A DNA stretch of 56,525 bases from TMED-70 sp036164085 (GCA_036164085.1 JAYZJV010000043.1:1-56525), one strand, 5' to 3'. Positions 24,213 to 33,304 are shown, counted from the stretch's first letter. Program-made: numbers and translations. Notes: generated from the letters alone by a model not told the origin.

Positions 24213-25493
24213 ATGAAACTCTCACTTGATAAAAAAAAATCTTTAAGAGCAGATATAACCATACCTCCAGACAAATCTCTTTCTCATAGAGCTGTTATGT
24301 TTAATTCTCTCGCTAAAGGGAAAGCAAATATTTCAAATTTTCTTATGGGTGAAGATTGCTTATCTACTATTTCTGTCCTTAAAAAATTAGGTGTAAAAAT
24401 AGAAATTCATGATAATAATGTTGTCACTCATGGAATGGGAATAAATGCTTTGTCAAAACCAAATGAGATATTGGATGTAGGTAATTCTGGAACAACGATT
24501 AGGTTAATGTCTGGAGTTTTAGCAGGAAGGAACTTTGAAAGCATTTTAGATGGTGATTCATCTATAAGAAAACGTCCAATGAATAGAATAATAAAGCCTT
24601 TAAATATGATGGGGGCAAATATTACTGCAGAGAACGATAATGAAAACGCTCCTATAAAATTCCTAGGAGGAGAATTATCACAATTGAAATATGATCTTCC
24701 TGTAGCAAGCGCTCAATTGAAGAGTTCATTGATATTAGCAGGTCTAAGGTCTAAAGATGGGATTGAAATTAAAGAAAAAGCAACTTCAAGAGATCATACA
24801 GAAAGACTACTCTCAAATATGGGAGCTGATATTAATGTAAATGGTCTAGAAATTACAGTTAATCCATCAAACATCGAATCAAGAGATATTATTGTCCCTG
24901 GAGATATATCTAGTGCATCTTTTTGGCTTATAGCTGGGTGTATTCATGATGATGCTGAAATAACTATAAGGAATGTTGGTATTAACAAAACTAGATCTGG
25001 AATAATAAACGTATTAAAAAGAATGGGAGCTTCAATGGAATTTTTCAATGAAAAAGATTATTCTGGTGAACCTGCCTGTGATATTTTTGTTAAGTCTTCA
25101 TCGCTAAAAGGGACTGAAGTTTATGGAGATGAAATCCCCCTACTTATAGATGAAATCCCCATAATTGCTTTAGCTTCAGTATTTGCCGAAGGAAAAACTA
25201 CAATTAGTGATGCTGAAGAATTGAGATATAAAGAATCAGATAGAATCTCCTTAACTGTAAACTGGATGAAAAAAGCTGGGGCTGATGTAGAAGAATTAAA
25301 AGATGGAATGATTATCAATGGTAATAATAAAATTCAAGGAGGGGTCTTTTCTTCTCATGGAGATCATAGGCTAGCAATGACACTAGGAATAGCAAGTTTA
25401 GTTGCTGAAAATAGCATAAGCATTGAGAATGCAGAGGCATCTAATGTTTCATACCCTGGGTTTTGGGATTATTTAAATGATTTAGGGGAGTAA
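24213..25493 (+). CDS. aroA: 3-phosphoshikimate 1-carboxyvinyltransferase (EPSP synthase)
   Basis: The 426-residue protein has hallmark AroA segments: PPDKSLSHRAVMFNSLAKG near 17-35 (catalytic Lys-Ser), LDVGNSGTTIRLMSG near 87, SASFWLIAG near 230 and a late GDHRLAMTLGIA block near 387. It joins phosphoenolpyruvate to shikimate 3-phosphate in the shikimate pathway. The ATG at 24213 is chosen because AAAAAAGGA lies 9 bases upstream and it immediately follows the tyrA stop; the longer frame from 24171 would overlap tyrA and adds non-conserved residues. The next gene, gmk, begins 1 base after its stop. Confidence 0.95.
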   Translation: MKLSLDKKKSLRADITIPPDKSLSHRAVMFNSLAKGKANISNFLMGEDCLSTISVLKKLGVKIEIHDNNVVTHGMGINALSKPNEILDVGNSGTTIRLMSGVLAGRNFESILDGDSSIRKRPMNRIIKPLNMMGANITAENDNENAPIKFLGGELSQLKYDLPVASAQLKSSLILAGLRSKDGIEIKEKATSRDHTERLLSNMGADINVNGLEITVNPSNIESRDIIVPGDISSASFWLIAGCIHDDAEITIRNVGINKTRSGIINVLKRMGASMEFFNEKDYSGEPACDIFVKSSSLKGTEVYGDEIPLLIDEIPIIALASVFAEGKTTISDAEELRYKESDRISLTVNWMKKAGADVEELKDGMIINGNNKIQGGVFSSHGDHRLAMTLGIASLVAENSISIENAEASNVSYPGFWDYLNDLGE

Positions 25494-25494
25494 T

Positions 25495-26064
25495 TTGGCT
25501 AATAGTAATCCGAAAATATTTCTTATTTCTGGTCCTTCTGGAGTAGGTAAAGATACAGTAATCAATGAAATAAGGAAAATTTTTAAAAATCTTCATTTCG
25601 TTGTTACTGCTGTTACTAGAAATAGAAGATCAGATGAAAAAGAAGGAGTAAATCATTTTTTTGTATCTGAAAAGCAATTTAAAGAAATGATCGATAAAGA
25701 TGAACTTATAGAATGGTCAAAAGTATATAAAAATTATTATGGTGTTCCAAAATCTCAAATAACCAAACCTACATCTGAAGGTAAATCTGTATTACTAAGA
25801 GTTGATGTTCAAGGAGCTCAAAAAATCAAAGAAATTATCCCAGAAGTAATTTTAATATTCATTAAGCCAGAAAATTTAGAGTTTATAAAGAAGCATTTAA
25901 GTTCTAGAGGAGAAAACTCACAACTAGAAATCAACAGAAGAATTGAAGCTGCAAAAAATGAAATCAAATTATCTAGCAGTTTCGAATATGTTATAACAAA
26001 TGAAGAAGGTAATATTGAATATGTTATTAACCAAGTAAAAGATATAATTAATAAAAATTTATAA
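25495..26064 (+). CDS. gmk: Guanylate kinase
   Basis: The 189-residue protein has the P-loop LISGPSGVGKDTVI near 8-21 and the GMP-binding block VTAVTRNRRSDEKEGVNHFF near 35-54 (the family's TTRxPRxGE region). Later segments are WSKVYKNYYGVPKSQI near 71-86, LLRVDVQGAQKIKE near 99 and the lid arginine in RRIEAAKNEI near 145. It phosphorylates GMP to GDP with ATP. The start is TTG at 25495, supported by GGGGAG ending 4 bases upstream. The aroA stop is one base away, so translation is probably coupled. It is full length and otherwise ordinary. Confidence 0.93.
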   Translation: MANSNPKIFLISGPSGVGKDTVINEIRKIFKNLHFVVTAVTRNRRSDEKEGVNHFFVSEKQFKEMIDKDELIEWSKVYKNYYGVPKSQITKPTSEGKSVLLRVDVQGAQKIKEIIPEVILIFIKPENLEFIKKHLSSRGENSQLEINRRIEAAKNEIKLSSSFEYVITNEEGNIEYVINQVKDIINKNL

Positions 26065-26068
26065 AATC

Positions 26069-27205
26069 ATGAAAATAAATAAAATACTAATATCTCCTCA
26101 AGAGTTTAAAGAAAGCCTTACAGGATTAGAGGTTGCAAAAGCAATGGATAAAGGTATTCATAATTTTGATAATAATATAGAAACAATATTGGCCCCTGTA
26201 GCTGACGGAGGCGATGGAACTTTACAGACTATGGTAGACGTTACAGGTGGGCAGATTATAAAAGAGACAGTGAAAGACCCTTTAGGAAGAGATATAGTGT
26301 CAGAATGGGGAAAATTAGGTGATGATAACAGCGCTGTTATAGAAATGGCGAAAGCATCCGGATTGGCTTTATTAAGTGATGAAGAAAAATCTGCAACTCT
26401 TACAACAACATATGGAACTGGACAATTATTTAAATTAGCTCTTGATAAAGGTGTTAATAATTTTATTGTTGGCATAGGTGGGAGTGCAACAAATGATGGA
26501 GGTGCAGGGTTTATTTCTGCTCTAGGAGCAAAGCTTCTTGATGAAAATAATAATATTATTGAACCTTGTGGTCAAAATTTAAACAAAGTTAAATACATTG
26601 ATATGTCAAATTTTGATAACCGAATAGATGATGTTTCTGTTAAGGTTGCTTGCGATGTTACTAATCCATTATGTGGTAATGATGGAGCTTCTGCAATATT
26701 TGGTCCTCAAAAAGGTGCATCCCCTGAGGATGTTGAATTTCTTGATAAGAATTTACTACACTGGGCAGATTTGTTAAAGAATCAAATTGGCAAAGATATA
26801 TTAAATGTTCCTGGTTCGGGTGCAGCAGGAGGATTAGGAGCAGGTTTGATGGCATTTGTTAATGCAGAACTTTCTATTGGGGCAAATATAGTTTTAGAAG
26901 CATTGGAATATGACAAGAAATTAAGTGGAGTTGATTTAGTTATAGTAGGAGAAGGTAGTACAGACAAATCAACACAATTCAATAAATCTCCAGTAGCTGT
27001 TGCTATGAGGGCAAAAGAAAAAGGAATTCCTGTTATTTGTCTTTCTGGATCAATAGGAAAAGGTTACAGTGAGTCAAGGGATTTAGGTATTACTTCTTTT
27101 TTCAGTATCGTTTCTGGACCTACTGAATTAAAATATGCTATAGACAATGCCTATGATCTAATAGTCAAATCAACAGAAGAAATTATAAGGTCAATTTCAA
27201 TTTAG
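26069..27205 (+). CDS. glxK: Glycerate kinase (GlxK/GarK type)
   Basis: The 378-residue protein is a glycerate kinase of the GK-I/GlxK fold. It opens with ILISPQEFKESLTGLEVAKAM (first twenty residues of the family block), then APVADGGDGTLQTMV near 44, GIGGSATNDGGAGFISALG near 137-155, and the GSGAAGGLGAGLMAFVNAEL block near 248-268. VIVGEGSTDKSTQFNKSP lies near 292. It phosphorylates D-glycerate to a phosphoglycerate, feeding central metabolism. It follows gmk by 4 bases and precedes the 2-hydroxyglutarate oxidase by 8 bases. With the hydroxyacid dehydrogenases at the window's start it could complete a glyoxylate- or tartronate-semialdehyde-to-phosphoglycerate route; this link is inference because the loci are separate. 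Confidence 0.92.
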   Translation: MKINKILISPQEFKESLTGLEVAKAMDKGIHNFDNNIETILAPVADGGDGTLQTMVDVTGGQIIKETVKDPLGRDIVSEWGKLGDDNSAVIEMAKASGLALLSDEEKSATLTTTYGTGQLFKLALDKGVNNFIVGIGGSATNDGGAGFISALGAKLLDENNNIIEPCGQNLNKVKYIDMSNFDNRIDDVSVKVACDVTNPLCGNDGASAIFGPQKGASPEDVEFLDKNLLHWADLLKNQIGKDILNVPGSGAAGGLGAGLMAFVNAELSIGANIVLEALEYDKKLSGVDLVIVGEGSTDKSTQFNKSPVAVAMRAKEKGIPVICLSGSIGKGYSESRDLGITSFFSIVSGPTELKYAIDNAYDLIVKSTEEIIRSISI

Positions 27206-27213
27206 GAGTAATT

Positions 27214-28425
27214 ATGTTAAAAGACAACATTGATTTAGTTATAATAGGTGGTGGAATTATAGGTTTAGCTACTGCTAATGAAATTTTAAGAACTAAGAAA
27301 AATATAAATATATTAGTGGTAGAAAAAAGTTCTTCAGTTGCTTCTCAACAATCTGGGCATAATTCTGGTGTGATTCATTCAGGAATTTACTATAAGCCAG
27401 GATCATTTAAAGCTCAATTTTGTGTCGAAGGAAGAAAAACTATGACAGAATTTTGTGAAAAAAATGAAATTCCTGTTTGGACATGTGGAAAATTAATAGT
27501 TGCTTCAAAAGAATCAGATTTAGAAAAGATAGACAATCTTTATGAAAGAGGAACAGAAAATAAAGTTGAAGGATTAAAAGTAGTATCACAAGATGAAATT
27601 AAAGAAATCGAACCGCATGTGCGTGCAATTAAAGCATTGCATGCTCCAAAAACTGGAATTGTTGATTATATAAAAGTTACTGAAGTATATGCCGATCAAT
27701 TTAGACAAAATGGAGGAGAAGTATTTTTAGATACTGAGGTTTTTGGCACAGAAGAATCGAACGGGAAATTGATTATTAAAACTAATAAAGGTGATATAGA
27801 AACAAAAAAAGTAATTAACTGTGCAGGTCTTCATTCAGATAGAATAGCTAAAATGTTTGGTCTTGACACTAATTTAAAAATCATTCCATTTAGAGGAGAA
27901 TATTACACATTAAAGAAGTCAAAAGAATATCTTGTCAAAGGCTTAATTTATCCAGTGCCGAACCCTGAGTTGCCTTTTTTAGGTGTTCATTTTACTCAGA
28001 CAATGAAAGGTTTTGTAGAAGCTGGCCCAAATGCTGTTTTAGCTACTAAAAGAGAAGGATATAGAAAAAGAGATATTTCTCTAAGAGACACATTTGAGAC
28101 GTTTACTTACAGTGGTTTTTGGAATTTATTAAAAAACGATTGGAAAACAGGTCTATGGGAAATTAATAGGTCGTTGAGAAAATCTGTATTTGTAAAAAGT
28201 CTTAGAGAATTAATACCAGAAGTAAATAGTTCTGATCTTGATGTGGGAGGTTCTGGGGTGAGAGCACAAGCTGTTTCACCTGACGGATCGTTGATTGATG
28301 ATTTTAAGATTGAAGGGTCTCAAAATGCAATACATGTATTAAATGCTCCATCACCAGGTGCAACCTCTTCTTTAGTTATAGGGAAATACATTAGTAACCT
28401 TGCAGTAAAAGAATTAGGAATTTAG
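27214..28425 (+). CDS. lhgO: L-2-hydroxyglutarate oxidase
   Basis: The 403-residue protein has an FAD-binding N-terminus, VIIGGGIIGLATANEIL near 9-25, the LhgO-type sequence SSVASQQSGHNSGVIHSGIY near 41-60, and YYKPGSFKAQFCVEGR. FRGEYYTLK near 226 and a late GGSGVRAQAVSPDGSL block near 346 fit LhgO of the DAO family. It oxidises L-2-hydroxyglutarate to 2-oxoglutarate, passing electrons to the quinone pool at the membrane surface in E. coli. AGGAG lies 5 bases before the ATG. It is the last gene of the plus-strand operon and its stop abuts the stop of the 53-residue protein on the minus strand. Confidence 0.9.
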   Translation: MLKDNIDLVIIGGGIIGLATANEILRTKKNINILVVEKSSSVASQQSGHNSGVIHSGIYYKPGSFKAQFCVEGRKTMTEFCEKNEIPVWTCGKLIVASKESDLEKIDNLYERGTENKVEGLKVVSQDEIKEIEPHVRAIKALHAPKTGIVDYIKVTEVYADQFRQNGGEVFLDTEVFGTEESNGKLIIKTNKGDIETKKVINCAGLHSDRIAKMFGLDTNLKIIPFRGEYYTLKKSKEYLVKGLIYPVPNPELPFLGVHFTQTMKGFVEAGPNAVLATKREGYRKRDISLRDTFETFTYSGFWNLLKNDWKTGLWEINRSLRKSVFVKSLRELIPEVNSSDLDVGGSGVRAQAVSPDGSLIDDFKIEGSQNAIHVLNAPSPGATSSLVIGKYISNLAVKELGI

Positions 28426-28587
28426 TTATTCAGTAAAAAAAGAATCTACTAAAAACACTAAAGGGATGGCTATTAGAAAGAACAATATAAAACCAAATAA
28501 CCCATTTATTGACGCACCTATTAGACCAGCAACCAAAATTGCTAATACTAAAGATGGGTAAGCTAATTTATCATTTTTTAAATTCAT
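28426..28587 (-). CDS. Small membrane protein (53 residues)
   Basis: An open frame of 53 codons starts at ATG 28585-28587 and ends at TAA 28426-28428. After a short charged start (MNLKNDKLAYPS) comes a strongly hydrophobic stretch (LVLAILVAGLIGASI, then LFGFILFFLIAIPLVFLV), enough for one long or two short membrane helices, and an acidic end. An AGGA site 8 bases upstream supports the start. It begins 11 bases after the 3' end of the selenocysteine tRNA and is probably on the same transcript as nuoEFG-trxA. Its stop touches that of lhgO on the other strand. Function unknown; too short for standard gene finding. Confidence 0.65.
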   Translation of the reverse strand: MNLKNDKLAYPSLVLAILVAGLIGASINGLFGFILFFLIAIPLVFLVDSFFTE

Positions 28588-28598
28588 TTAATGTTTCC

Positions 28599-28690
28599 TG
28601 GCGGGAGAGAAAGGGAATCGAACCCTCCTTGATACAACGACCAATCATAGTTTTGAAGACTAGAAAATTCACCAGAATATACTCACTCCC
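28599..28690 (-). tRNA. selC: tRNA-Sec (anticodon UCA)
   Basis: Reading the minus strand from 28690, the 92-base sequence folds as a bacterial selenocysteine tRNA. It has an 8-base acceptor stem GGGAGTGA/TCTCTCCC (one T-T mismatch), discriminator G, encoded CCA, a 5-base T stem GAGGG/CCCTT with loop TTCGATT, a 6-base D stem with the four-base loop TGGT, and anticodon loop CTTCAAA with UCA at 28654-28656. A long variable arm of about 20 bases follows. The 8+5 acceptor/T arrangement, G discriminator and UCA separate it from serine tRNAs. Mismatches in the D, anticodon and variable stems are a little more numerous than usual. It lies 15 bases after trxA and 11 before a small membrane protein. 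Confidence 0.87.
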
Positions 28691-28705
28691 AAAATTATTA
28701 TTTAA

Positions 28706-29029
28706 CTATACTACTGCATTAAGTTTTTCTTCAAAATGCTGTTTTCCTACAGCACCAACAATTTGATCTACGGGTTTTCCATCTTTAAAGATAACGTTCA
28801 TAGGAATTGATCGAACAAAAAACTTAACAGAAAGATTAGGATTGCTATCTACGTCTACTTTTGCAAATAGAACCTTTCCATCGTATTCTTCTGCAAGTTT
28901 ATCTAAAGTAGGTGCAATCATTTTACATGGGCCACACCAGTCTGCCCAAAAATCTACCATAACAGGTATATTTGAATTTTCTACTAATTCTTCAAAGTCT
29001 GTTTCTGTTACATTTATTGGTTTAGACAT
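28706..29029 (-). CDS. trxA: Thioredoxin
   Basis: The 107-residue protein is a single thioredoxin domain with the active site DFWADWCGPCKMIAP near 27-41. The buried Asp is in MVDFWA, and the cis-proline segment is RSIPMNVIFKDGK near 74-86 (most thioredoxins read RSIPT there). A GAVGKQHFEEKL helix closes it. There is no signal peptide, so it is a cytoplasmic disulfide reductant. It starts 12 bases after nuoG and precedes the selenocysteine tRNA, forming the end of the nuoEFG transcript. Adjacency to an NADH-oxidising module could link it to redox balance, but no direct coupling is shown by the sequence. Confidence 0.95.
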   Translation of the reverse strand: MSKPINVTETDFEELVENSNIPVMVDFWADWCGPCKMIAPTLDKLAEEYDGKVLFAKVDVDSNPNLSVKFFVRSIPMNVIFKDGKPVDQIVGAVGKQHFEEKLNAVV

Positions 29030-29041
29030 ATTTCCCTCTCA

Positions 29042-31597
29042 TTACTTTTTTATAATAATTTTTTTACATTCTAATTGTGGCACTAAAGAAGAAAAGTCTG
29101 GAATATTACTCGATTCTAAATCAGCAACCATTCTACCAAAGTAGTCAGTAGATGTAACAATACCTTCGACTTCTCCATCAGCTATGAATTCAGAAGTTAT
29201 CAAATCATTCCCGTTTTCGTCTTCTAGCGTGATTTTTGATGTACCGTTTAAATTGTACTTTGATACATCGTTAGGATGCAATCTTAATTTTATAGGTGTT
29301 TTAATTTTGTTCATTTCTTTTTCTGTTTCTACAATAATATCTTGAGGCCTATTTAATATTCTTCCTGGGGAATAAAATATAGAGCTAGGTTTGAAAGTAT
29401 CTACTTTTGGATCAGTAAACTTCATCTTTTTATTTAAAGAGGGTTTTGTTATTTCTTCAGAATCACTAGAAACTTTAGATAAGAAGCTATTTCTATTATT
29501 TTCAATTTCTATATTTTTATTTTCATAAATATTTTGGCAAATTTCCCATATGGATTCTAAATTTATAGAAGCAGGTTTTATCATTTGCGGAGCCTTCTTT
29601 ATTTTACCTGCTAAATTAATAACTGTAGATTCTTGTTCTGCATAAGTTTTAGTAGGAATCACATAATCAGCAATTTCAAATAGTTTGTTTTTCAAATGGT
29701 TCGCATAAATTAAAATGTCTAAATTCTCTAACGAATCAGTTAGATCCCCTTCTGATAAAATATCAGGGTTTATTCCATCTCCAAAAACTATCAATGCTTT
29801 TATCGATTTGTCTTGAACTTTCTTCATTATTTCTTTTGTTGTTGTAAAAGATTGTTTGTTTATATTAAAAACTTCATAAAAATTTGAAGATCCTATTCCA
29901 TTAAATGTAGGGTAAAATCCTTTTCCTTCTCCTTCTAAATTGTCAGTTATAACTGCTAAGTTGTAGATAGAATTTATATATTCTTCAGTAAATTGATTTG
30001 TAACAGTATCTTGGCCAAATGTAAAAGAAGTTTTGCTTGAATTTGAAATAATCTCAGCAGCTTCATATAGTCTGTCTATTGGGACTTTGGTTATTGAGGA
30101 TATCTTAATAGGATCAAAATTCCACATGAATTTTTTAAATTCATCAACCTCGTTTGAAGGTAAATCTTTATATTCAAGATTTTGATCAAAAATAATTTTA
30201 CTTATAGTATTTATTACTAAGCCTTCTGTTCCAGGAATAGGTTTTATCCATAATTTGGCATACCTAGTTAGATCAATTTCCCTTGGATCTATTACGATTA
30301 AGTTTGATTGCTCTTTTGAAGCTTTTTTTATAGGCAATGACAATAAATTGTTATCCTCAGTAATATTTGAAGAAACGACTAAGTTGCATTCAGATTTTTC
30401 AAGATTCCATATATTTGAGGAAGATGAGAGGTATCCAAATTTATCTGACAGTGTTTTATAATAAGGGAGGTTATTTAAGTATGCACTTGAAACATAATTT
30501 GTATTGATTTTCTTTGCCAGATTTAATACTCCAATGTTATCTTCTAATGATGCTCTAGGAGAAGTAATGATTCCTATTTCGTTAGGTTTATATTGAGATA
30601 GCTTTTTATTTATTTCTGTGTAAATTTCTTTATTCTCAATAGATTTATGTTTATAAACATCTTTATAATAAGATTTTTTTATTCTTGATGTTGAATTAGG
30701 ATAATCGTATCCAAATTTACCTTTATAGCATAATTGTCCTCTTGTTGATTCAGATTCTAAATCGCCTTTAAATCTAATTAATTTATCAGACTTATTAACT
30801 TCAACCAGAGCGTCACAACCTCCTGCACAATTGAAACAAGTTGCGTTGTATTCTTTGTCAGATTTTTCCCATTTATAATCTCTTTCAACTAATGCACCTG
30901 TTGGACAAACATCTATACAAGCTCCACAAAATTCACATCCAGATTCAAGTAAAGATGTTCCATTTGATGTTCCTACTAAAGAGACACCTGATCGTGAAAC
31001 TAAAGTTAATGCTGAATCAATTCTTATTTCATCACAGACTCTTACGCATCTTGCACATACTATACACAGATTATAATCCCTGTCATAAAAAGGATCGTCT
31101 GTATGAATTGGAAGATCTCTTCTGTTGTAATTTAAAGGAATGGTCATATCTAATTGAACAAACCTTGCAGTATCTTTTAATTCACATCTTTCGTTTTTTG
31201 GACATATTGTGCATCTGTCAGTTACAGCTACATGCCTTTGACAAATATCTTGTGGACCACATAATTCTGTTCTGTGACAAGTTAAGCATCCATGAGGATG
31301 TTCGCTCATCAATAATTCTACAACGCCTTTCCTTAAGTCATTTACAGAATCATTATCACTTTGTACTTTCATTGAATCTCCAGCAGGAGTAGTACATGAT
31401 GCAACAGTCATTGTCCTACCATCAGGCATTTCGACTTCAACCAAGCAAGCTCTACAAGCCCCGTATGGTTTCATGCTTGGATAGTAGCATAGATAGGGAA
31501 TATAAATATCATTATCCATAGCTACTTGCAAAATAGTCTGTCCATTTTTTATGTCAAGATTCTGACCGTTTATAATAATTTTTTGTTCTTCAGCCAA
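29042..31597 (-). CDS. nuoG: NuoG-like molybdopterin-fold iron-sulfur subunit (NADH dehydrogenase / formate dehydrogenase alpha-like)
   Basis: The 851-residue protein has, in order, a 2Fe-2S domain (C37, C48, C51, C68), a His-ligated 4Fe-4S site (H100-x3-C104-x2-C107-x5-C113) and an extra cysteine group (C119, C129, C132, C138). Two 4Fe-4S ferredoxin motifs CIVCARCVRVC and CEFCGACIDVC, then a CFNCAGGC cluster motif, lead into a molybdopterin-oxidoreductase-type domain and a C-terminal dinucleotide-binding-type domain. No cysteine or in-frame TGA appears where formate dehydrogenases carry catalytic Cys or Sec; the aligned region reads VSSAYLNNLPYYKTL. It is therefore more like NuoG than an active formate dehydrogenase. 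It follows nuoF by 3 bases; no membrane Nuo genes are in the window. Confidence 0.75.
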   Translation of the reverse strand: MAEEQKIIINGQNLDIKNGQTILQVAMDNDIYIPYLCYYPSMKPYGACRACLVEVEMPDGRTMTVASCTTPAGDSMKVQSDNDSVNDLRKGVVELLMSEHPHGCLTCHRTELCGPQDICQRHVAVTDRCTICPKNERCELKDTARFVQLDMTIPLNYNRRDLPIHTDDPFYDRDYNLCIVCARCVRVCDEIRIDSALTLVSRSGVSLVGTSNGTSLLESGCEFCGACIDVCPTGALVERDYKWEKSDKEYNATCFNCAGGCDALVEVNKSDKLIRFKGDLESESTRGQLCYKGKFGYDYPNSTSRIKKSYYKDVYKHKSIENKEIYTEINKKLSQYKPNEIGIITSPRASLEDNIGVLNLAKKINTNYVSSAYLNNLPYYKTLSDKFGYLSSSSNIWNLEKSECNLVVSSNITEDNNLLSLPIKKASKEQSNLIVIDPREIDLTRYAKLWIKPIPGTEGLVINTISKIIFDQNLEYKDLPSNEVDEFKKFMWNFDPIKISSITKVPIDRLYEAAEIISNSSKTSFTFGQDTVTNQFTEEYINSIYNLAVITDNLEGEGKGFYPTFNGIGSSNFYEVFNINKQSFTTTKEIMKKVQDKSIKALIVFGDGINPDILSEGDLTDSLENLDILIYANHLKNKLFEIADYVIPTKTYAEQESTVINLAGKIKKAPQMIKPASINLESIWEICQNIYENKNIEIENNRNSFLSKVSSDSEEITKPSLNKKMKFTDPKVDTFKPSSIFYSPGRILNRPQDIIVETEKEMNKIKTPIKLRLHPNDVSKYNLNGTSKITLEDENGNDLITSEFIADGEVEGIVTSTDYFGRMVADLESSNIPDFSSLVPQLECKKIIIKK

Positions 31598-31600
31598 TTT

Positions 31601-33304
31601 TTACTCCGTAGAATTAGGTCTTGTTCTTGTTGGTGTAAGCATACTCTCAAGTGGTTCTATTTTATTATTAATTGAATCCATAATTTCATTTTCAAAATAT
31701 TTCAATGATGAGGATATAGGATTATAGCCTAATTGTCCATGACCACATAATGATCCTATCTTCATACTATTTCCTATACGTTCAAGTAACTGTAAATCGT
31801 TAGGGTTGCTCTTTGAATCAGCAAGGCGCTGTAATACATCATACATGTGTGTATTACCTAATCTACAAGGGAAACATTTTCCACATGACTCAAACTGATT
31901 AAATGCTACTAGATTACGAATTAAATCTACCACAGAGACTGAATCATCACATACTATTATCCCACCAGATCCTAATATTGCACCAGACTGAGCCATTTCA
32001 TCAAAATCTATTTTTGTTGCAAAAGCCTCTTTTCCTAATACTCCTCCGAGTGGGCCACCAGTTTGAAGCATTTTTATTTCTTTATTGGAGTTAGATCCTC
32101 CTCCGACATCATTTAGAACTTCATCTATTGTCATGCCCATTGGGATTTCGTACATACCAGGTCTGGTTATATGCCCAGATAAGCAAACTATAGCTGTTCC
32201 ACTAGATTTTTCTGTTCCTGTAGACTTAAACCAATCAGAACCATTTTTTATAATTTCTGGTACATAGGATATTGTTTTTACATTGTTAATATTAGTTGGT
32301 TTTTTCCATAATCCTGAAGCAGCTGGAAAAGGCGGTTTAAATCTAGGAGTAGACCTTTTACCTTCTATAGCTTCCATTAGAGCCGTTTCTTCTCCTGCTA
32401 CGTAAGAGTCTCCAGTTAATGACACTTCCATATCAAATGAAAAATTTGAACCTAGAATGTTTTCTCCTAAAAGTCCTTTATCATATGCTTCTTTAATCGC
32501 CCTTTCAACGGCGTTAATAGGTATATCGTGGCCTTGCCTTATAAATACATATGATTTATTAGAATTTGTAGCATATCCGTTTAAAATCAAGCCTTCTATT
32601 AATGTGTGAGGATCTGTTTCTAATATTCCTTTATCATTATAGGCACCAGGGTCACCTTCTTCACAATTACATAAGACATATTTAACAGGAGCTTTGTTAG
32701 GTGCTAAAAAGCTCCATTTAACCCCAGTTGGAAAAGCAGCTCCCCCTCTTCCTCTTAGACCAGAATTTTTAACCTCTTCAACAACATCTTCAGGAGACAT
32801 TTCAAATAAAGCCTTATTTAAAGCTGAATATCCTCCTGTAGATATATACTGATAAATATCTCCTGGAGTTATTTCTCCAAAATTCCTAGTGGCTATTCTT
32901 AATTGTTTTGAAAATTGTGGAAGTTCATTTATTTTTGGTATGTTTAGATCAAGAGTACGTGAAGATTCATAAGCAAAAGAATTTTCTTTTAGAATTTGGT
33001 CAGAATTTGAATAATGTTCAAATATCTTTTCGCCAATATTTTCATTCACATTAGCATAAAAGATTTTGTCTCCATTTGGAAGAATTACAACAACTATAGG
33101 TTCTAAATACATTAAGCCCATTGAACCAACTTCTATTACATTGATATCTTTATTTTTTTTAGAATTTAACAAACTAAATATTTCATCTGCACCTACAGCT
33201 TGACCTGAAGTGCCTGTTTGAACCTTTATAACAATTTTTTCGTTATAAAGATTAGAAACATAATCTTTTGCTAAGGATTCTAATTTTTTATATTCTTCAG
33301 TCAT
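31601..33304 (-). CDS. nuoF: NuoF-like FMN/NADH-binding subunit with Cys-less N-terminal domain (FdsB/HndC-like)
   Basis: The 567-residue protein has the NADH/FMN domain: GLRGRGGAAFPTGVKW near 198-213, LCNCEEGDPGAYNDKG near 228, then ESCGKCFPCRLGNTHMY near 475 and SLCGHGQLG near 515 for the 4Fe-4S cluster. It oxidises NADH (or reduces NAD) through FMN. About 115 N-terminal residues form a thioredoxin-like ferredoxin domain in which the usual four cysteines are all replaced (VQTGTSGQAVGADEIF, VIEVGSMGLMYLEP), as I recall for FdsB of NAD-linked formate dehydrogenases. That domain is expected to be structural. The gene begins immediately after the nuoE stop and is followed by nuoG. Confidence 0.88.
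   Translation of the reverse strand: MTEEYKKLESLAKDYVSNLYNEKIVIKVQTGTSGQAVGADEIFSLLNSKKNKDINVIEVGSMGLMYLEPIVVVILPNGDKIFYANVNENIGEKIFEHYSNSDQILKENSFAYESSRTLDLNIPKINELPQFSKQLRIATRNFGEITPGDIYQYISTGGYSALNKALFEMSPEDVVEEVKNSGLRGRGGAAFPTGVKWSFLAPNKAPVKYVLCNCEEGDPGAYNDKGILETDPHTLIEGLILNGYATNSNKSYVFIRQGHDIPINAVERAIKEAYDKGLLGENILGSNFSFDMEVSLTGDSYVAGEETALMEAIEGKRSTPRFKPPFPAASGLWKKPTNINNVKTISYVPEIIKNGSDWFKSTGTEKSSGTAIVCLSGHITRPGMYEIPMGMTIDEVLNDVGGGSNSNKEIKMLQTGGPLGGVLGKEAFATKIDFDEMAQSGAILGSGGIIVCDDSVSVVDLIRNLVAFNQFESCGKCFPCRLGNTHMYDVLQRLADSKSNPNDLQLLERIGNSMKIGSLCGHGQLGYNPISSSLKYFENEIMDSINNKIEPLESMLTPTRTRPNSTE

Noticed and set aside
28599..28690. Serine tRNA with a long variable arm
   Set aside because: The anticodon is UCA, which reads UGA, not a serine codon; the 8-base acceptor stem, four-base D loop and G discriminator fit tRNA-Sec.
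30841..31392. Plus-strand reading frame of 183 codons
   Set aside because: It is antisense to the conserved Fe-S part of nuoG and its translation is a His/Leu-rich string typical of a shadow frame.
29042..31597. NuoG-like protein as a selenocysteine formate dehydrogenase, prompted by the nearby tRNA-Sec
   Set aside because: The frame is uninterrupted and has no in-frame TGA, and the aligned active-site region holds neither cysteine nor selenocysteine, so catalytic formate oxidation is not supported.
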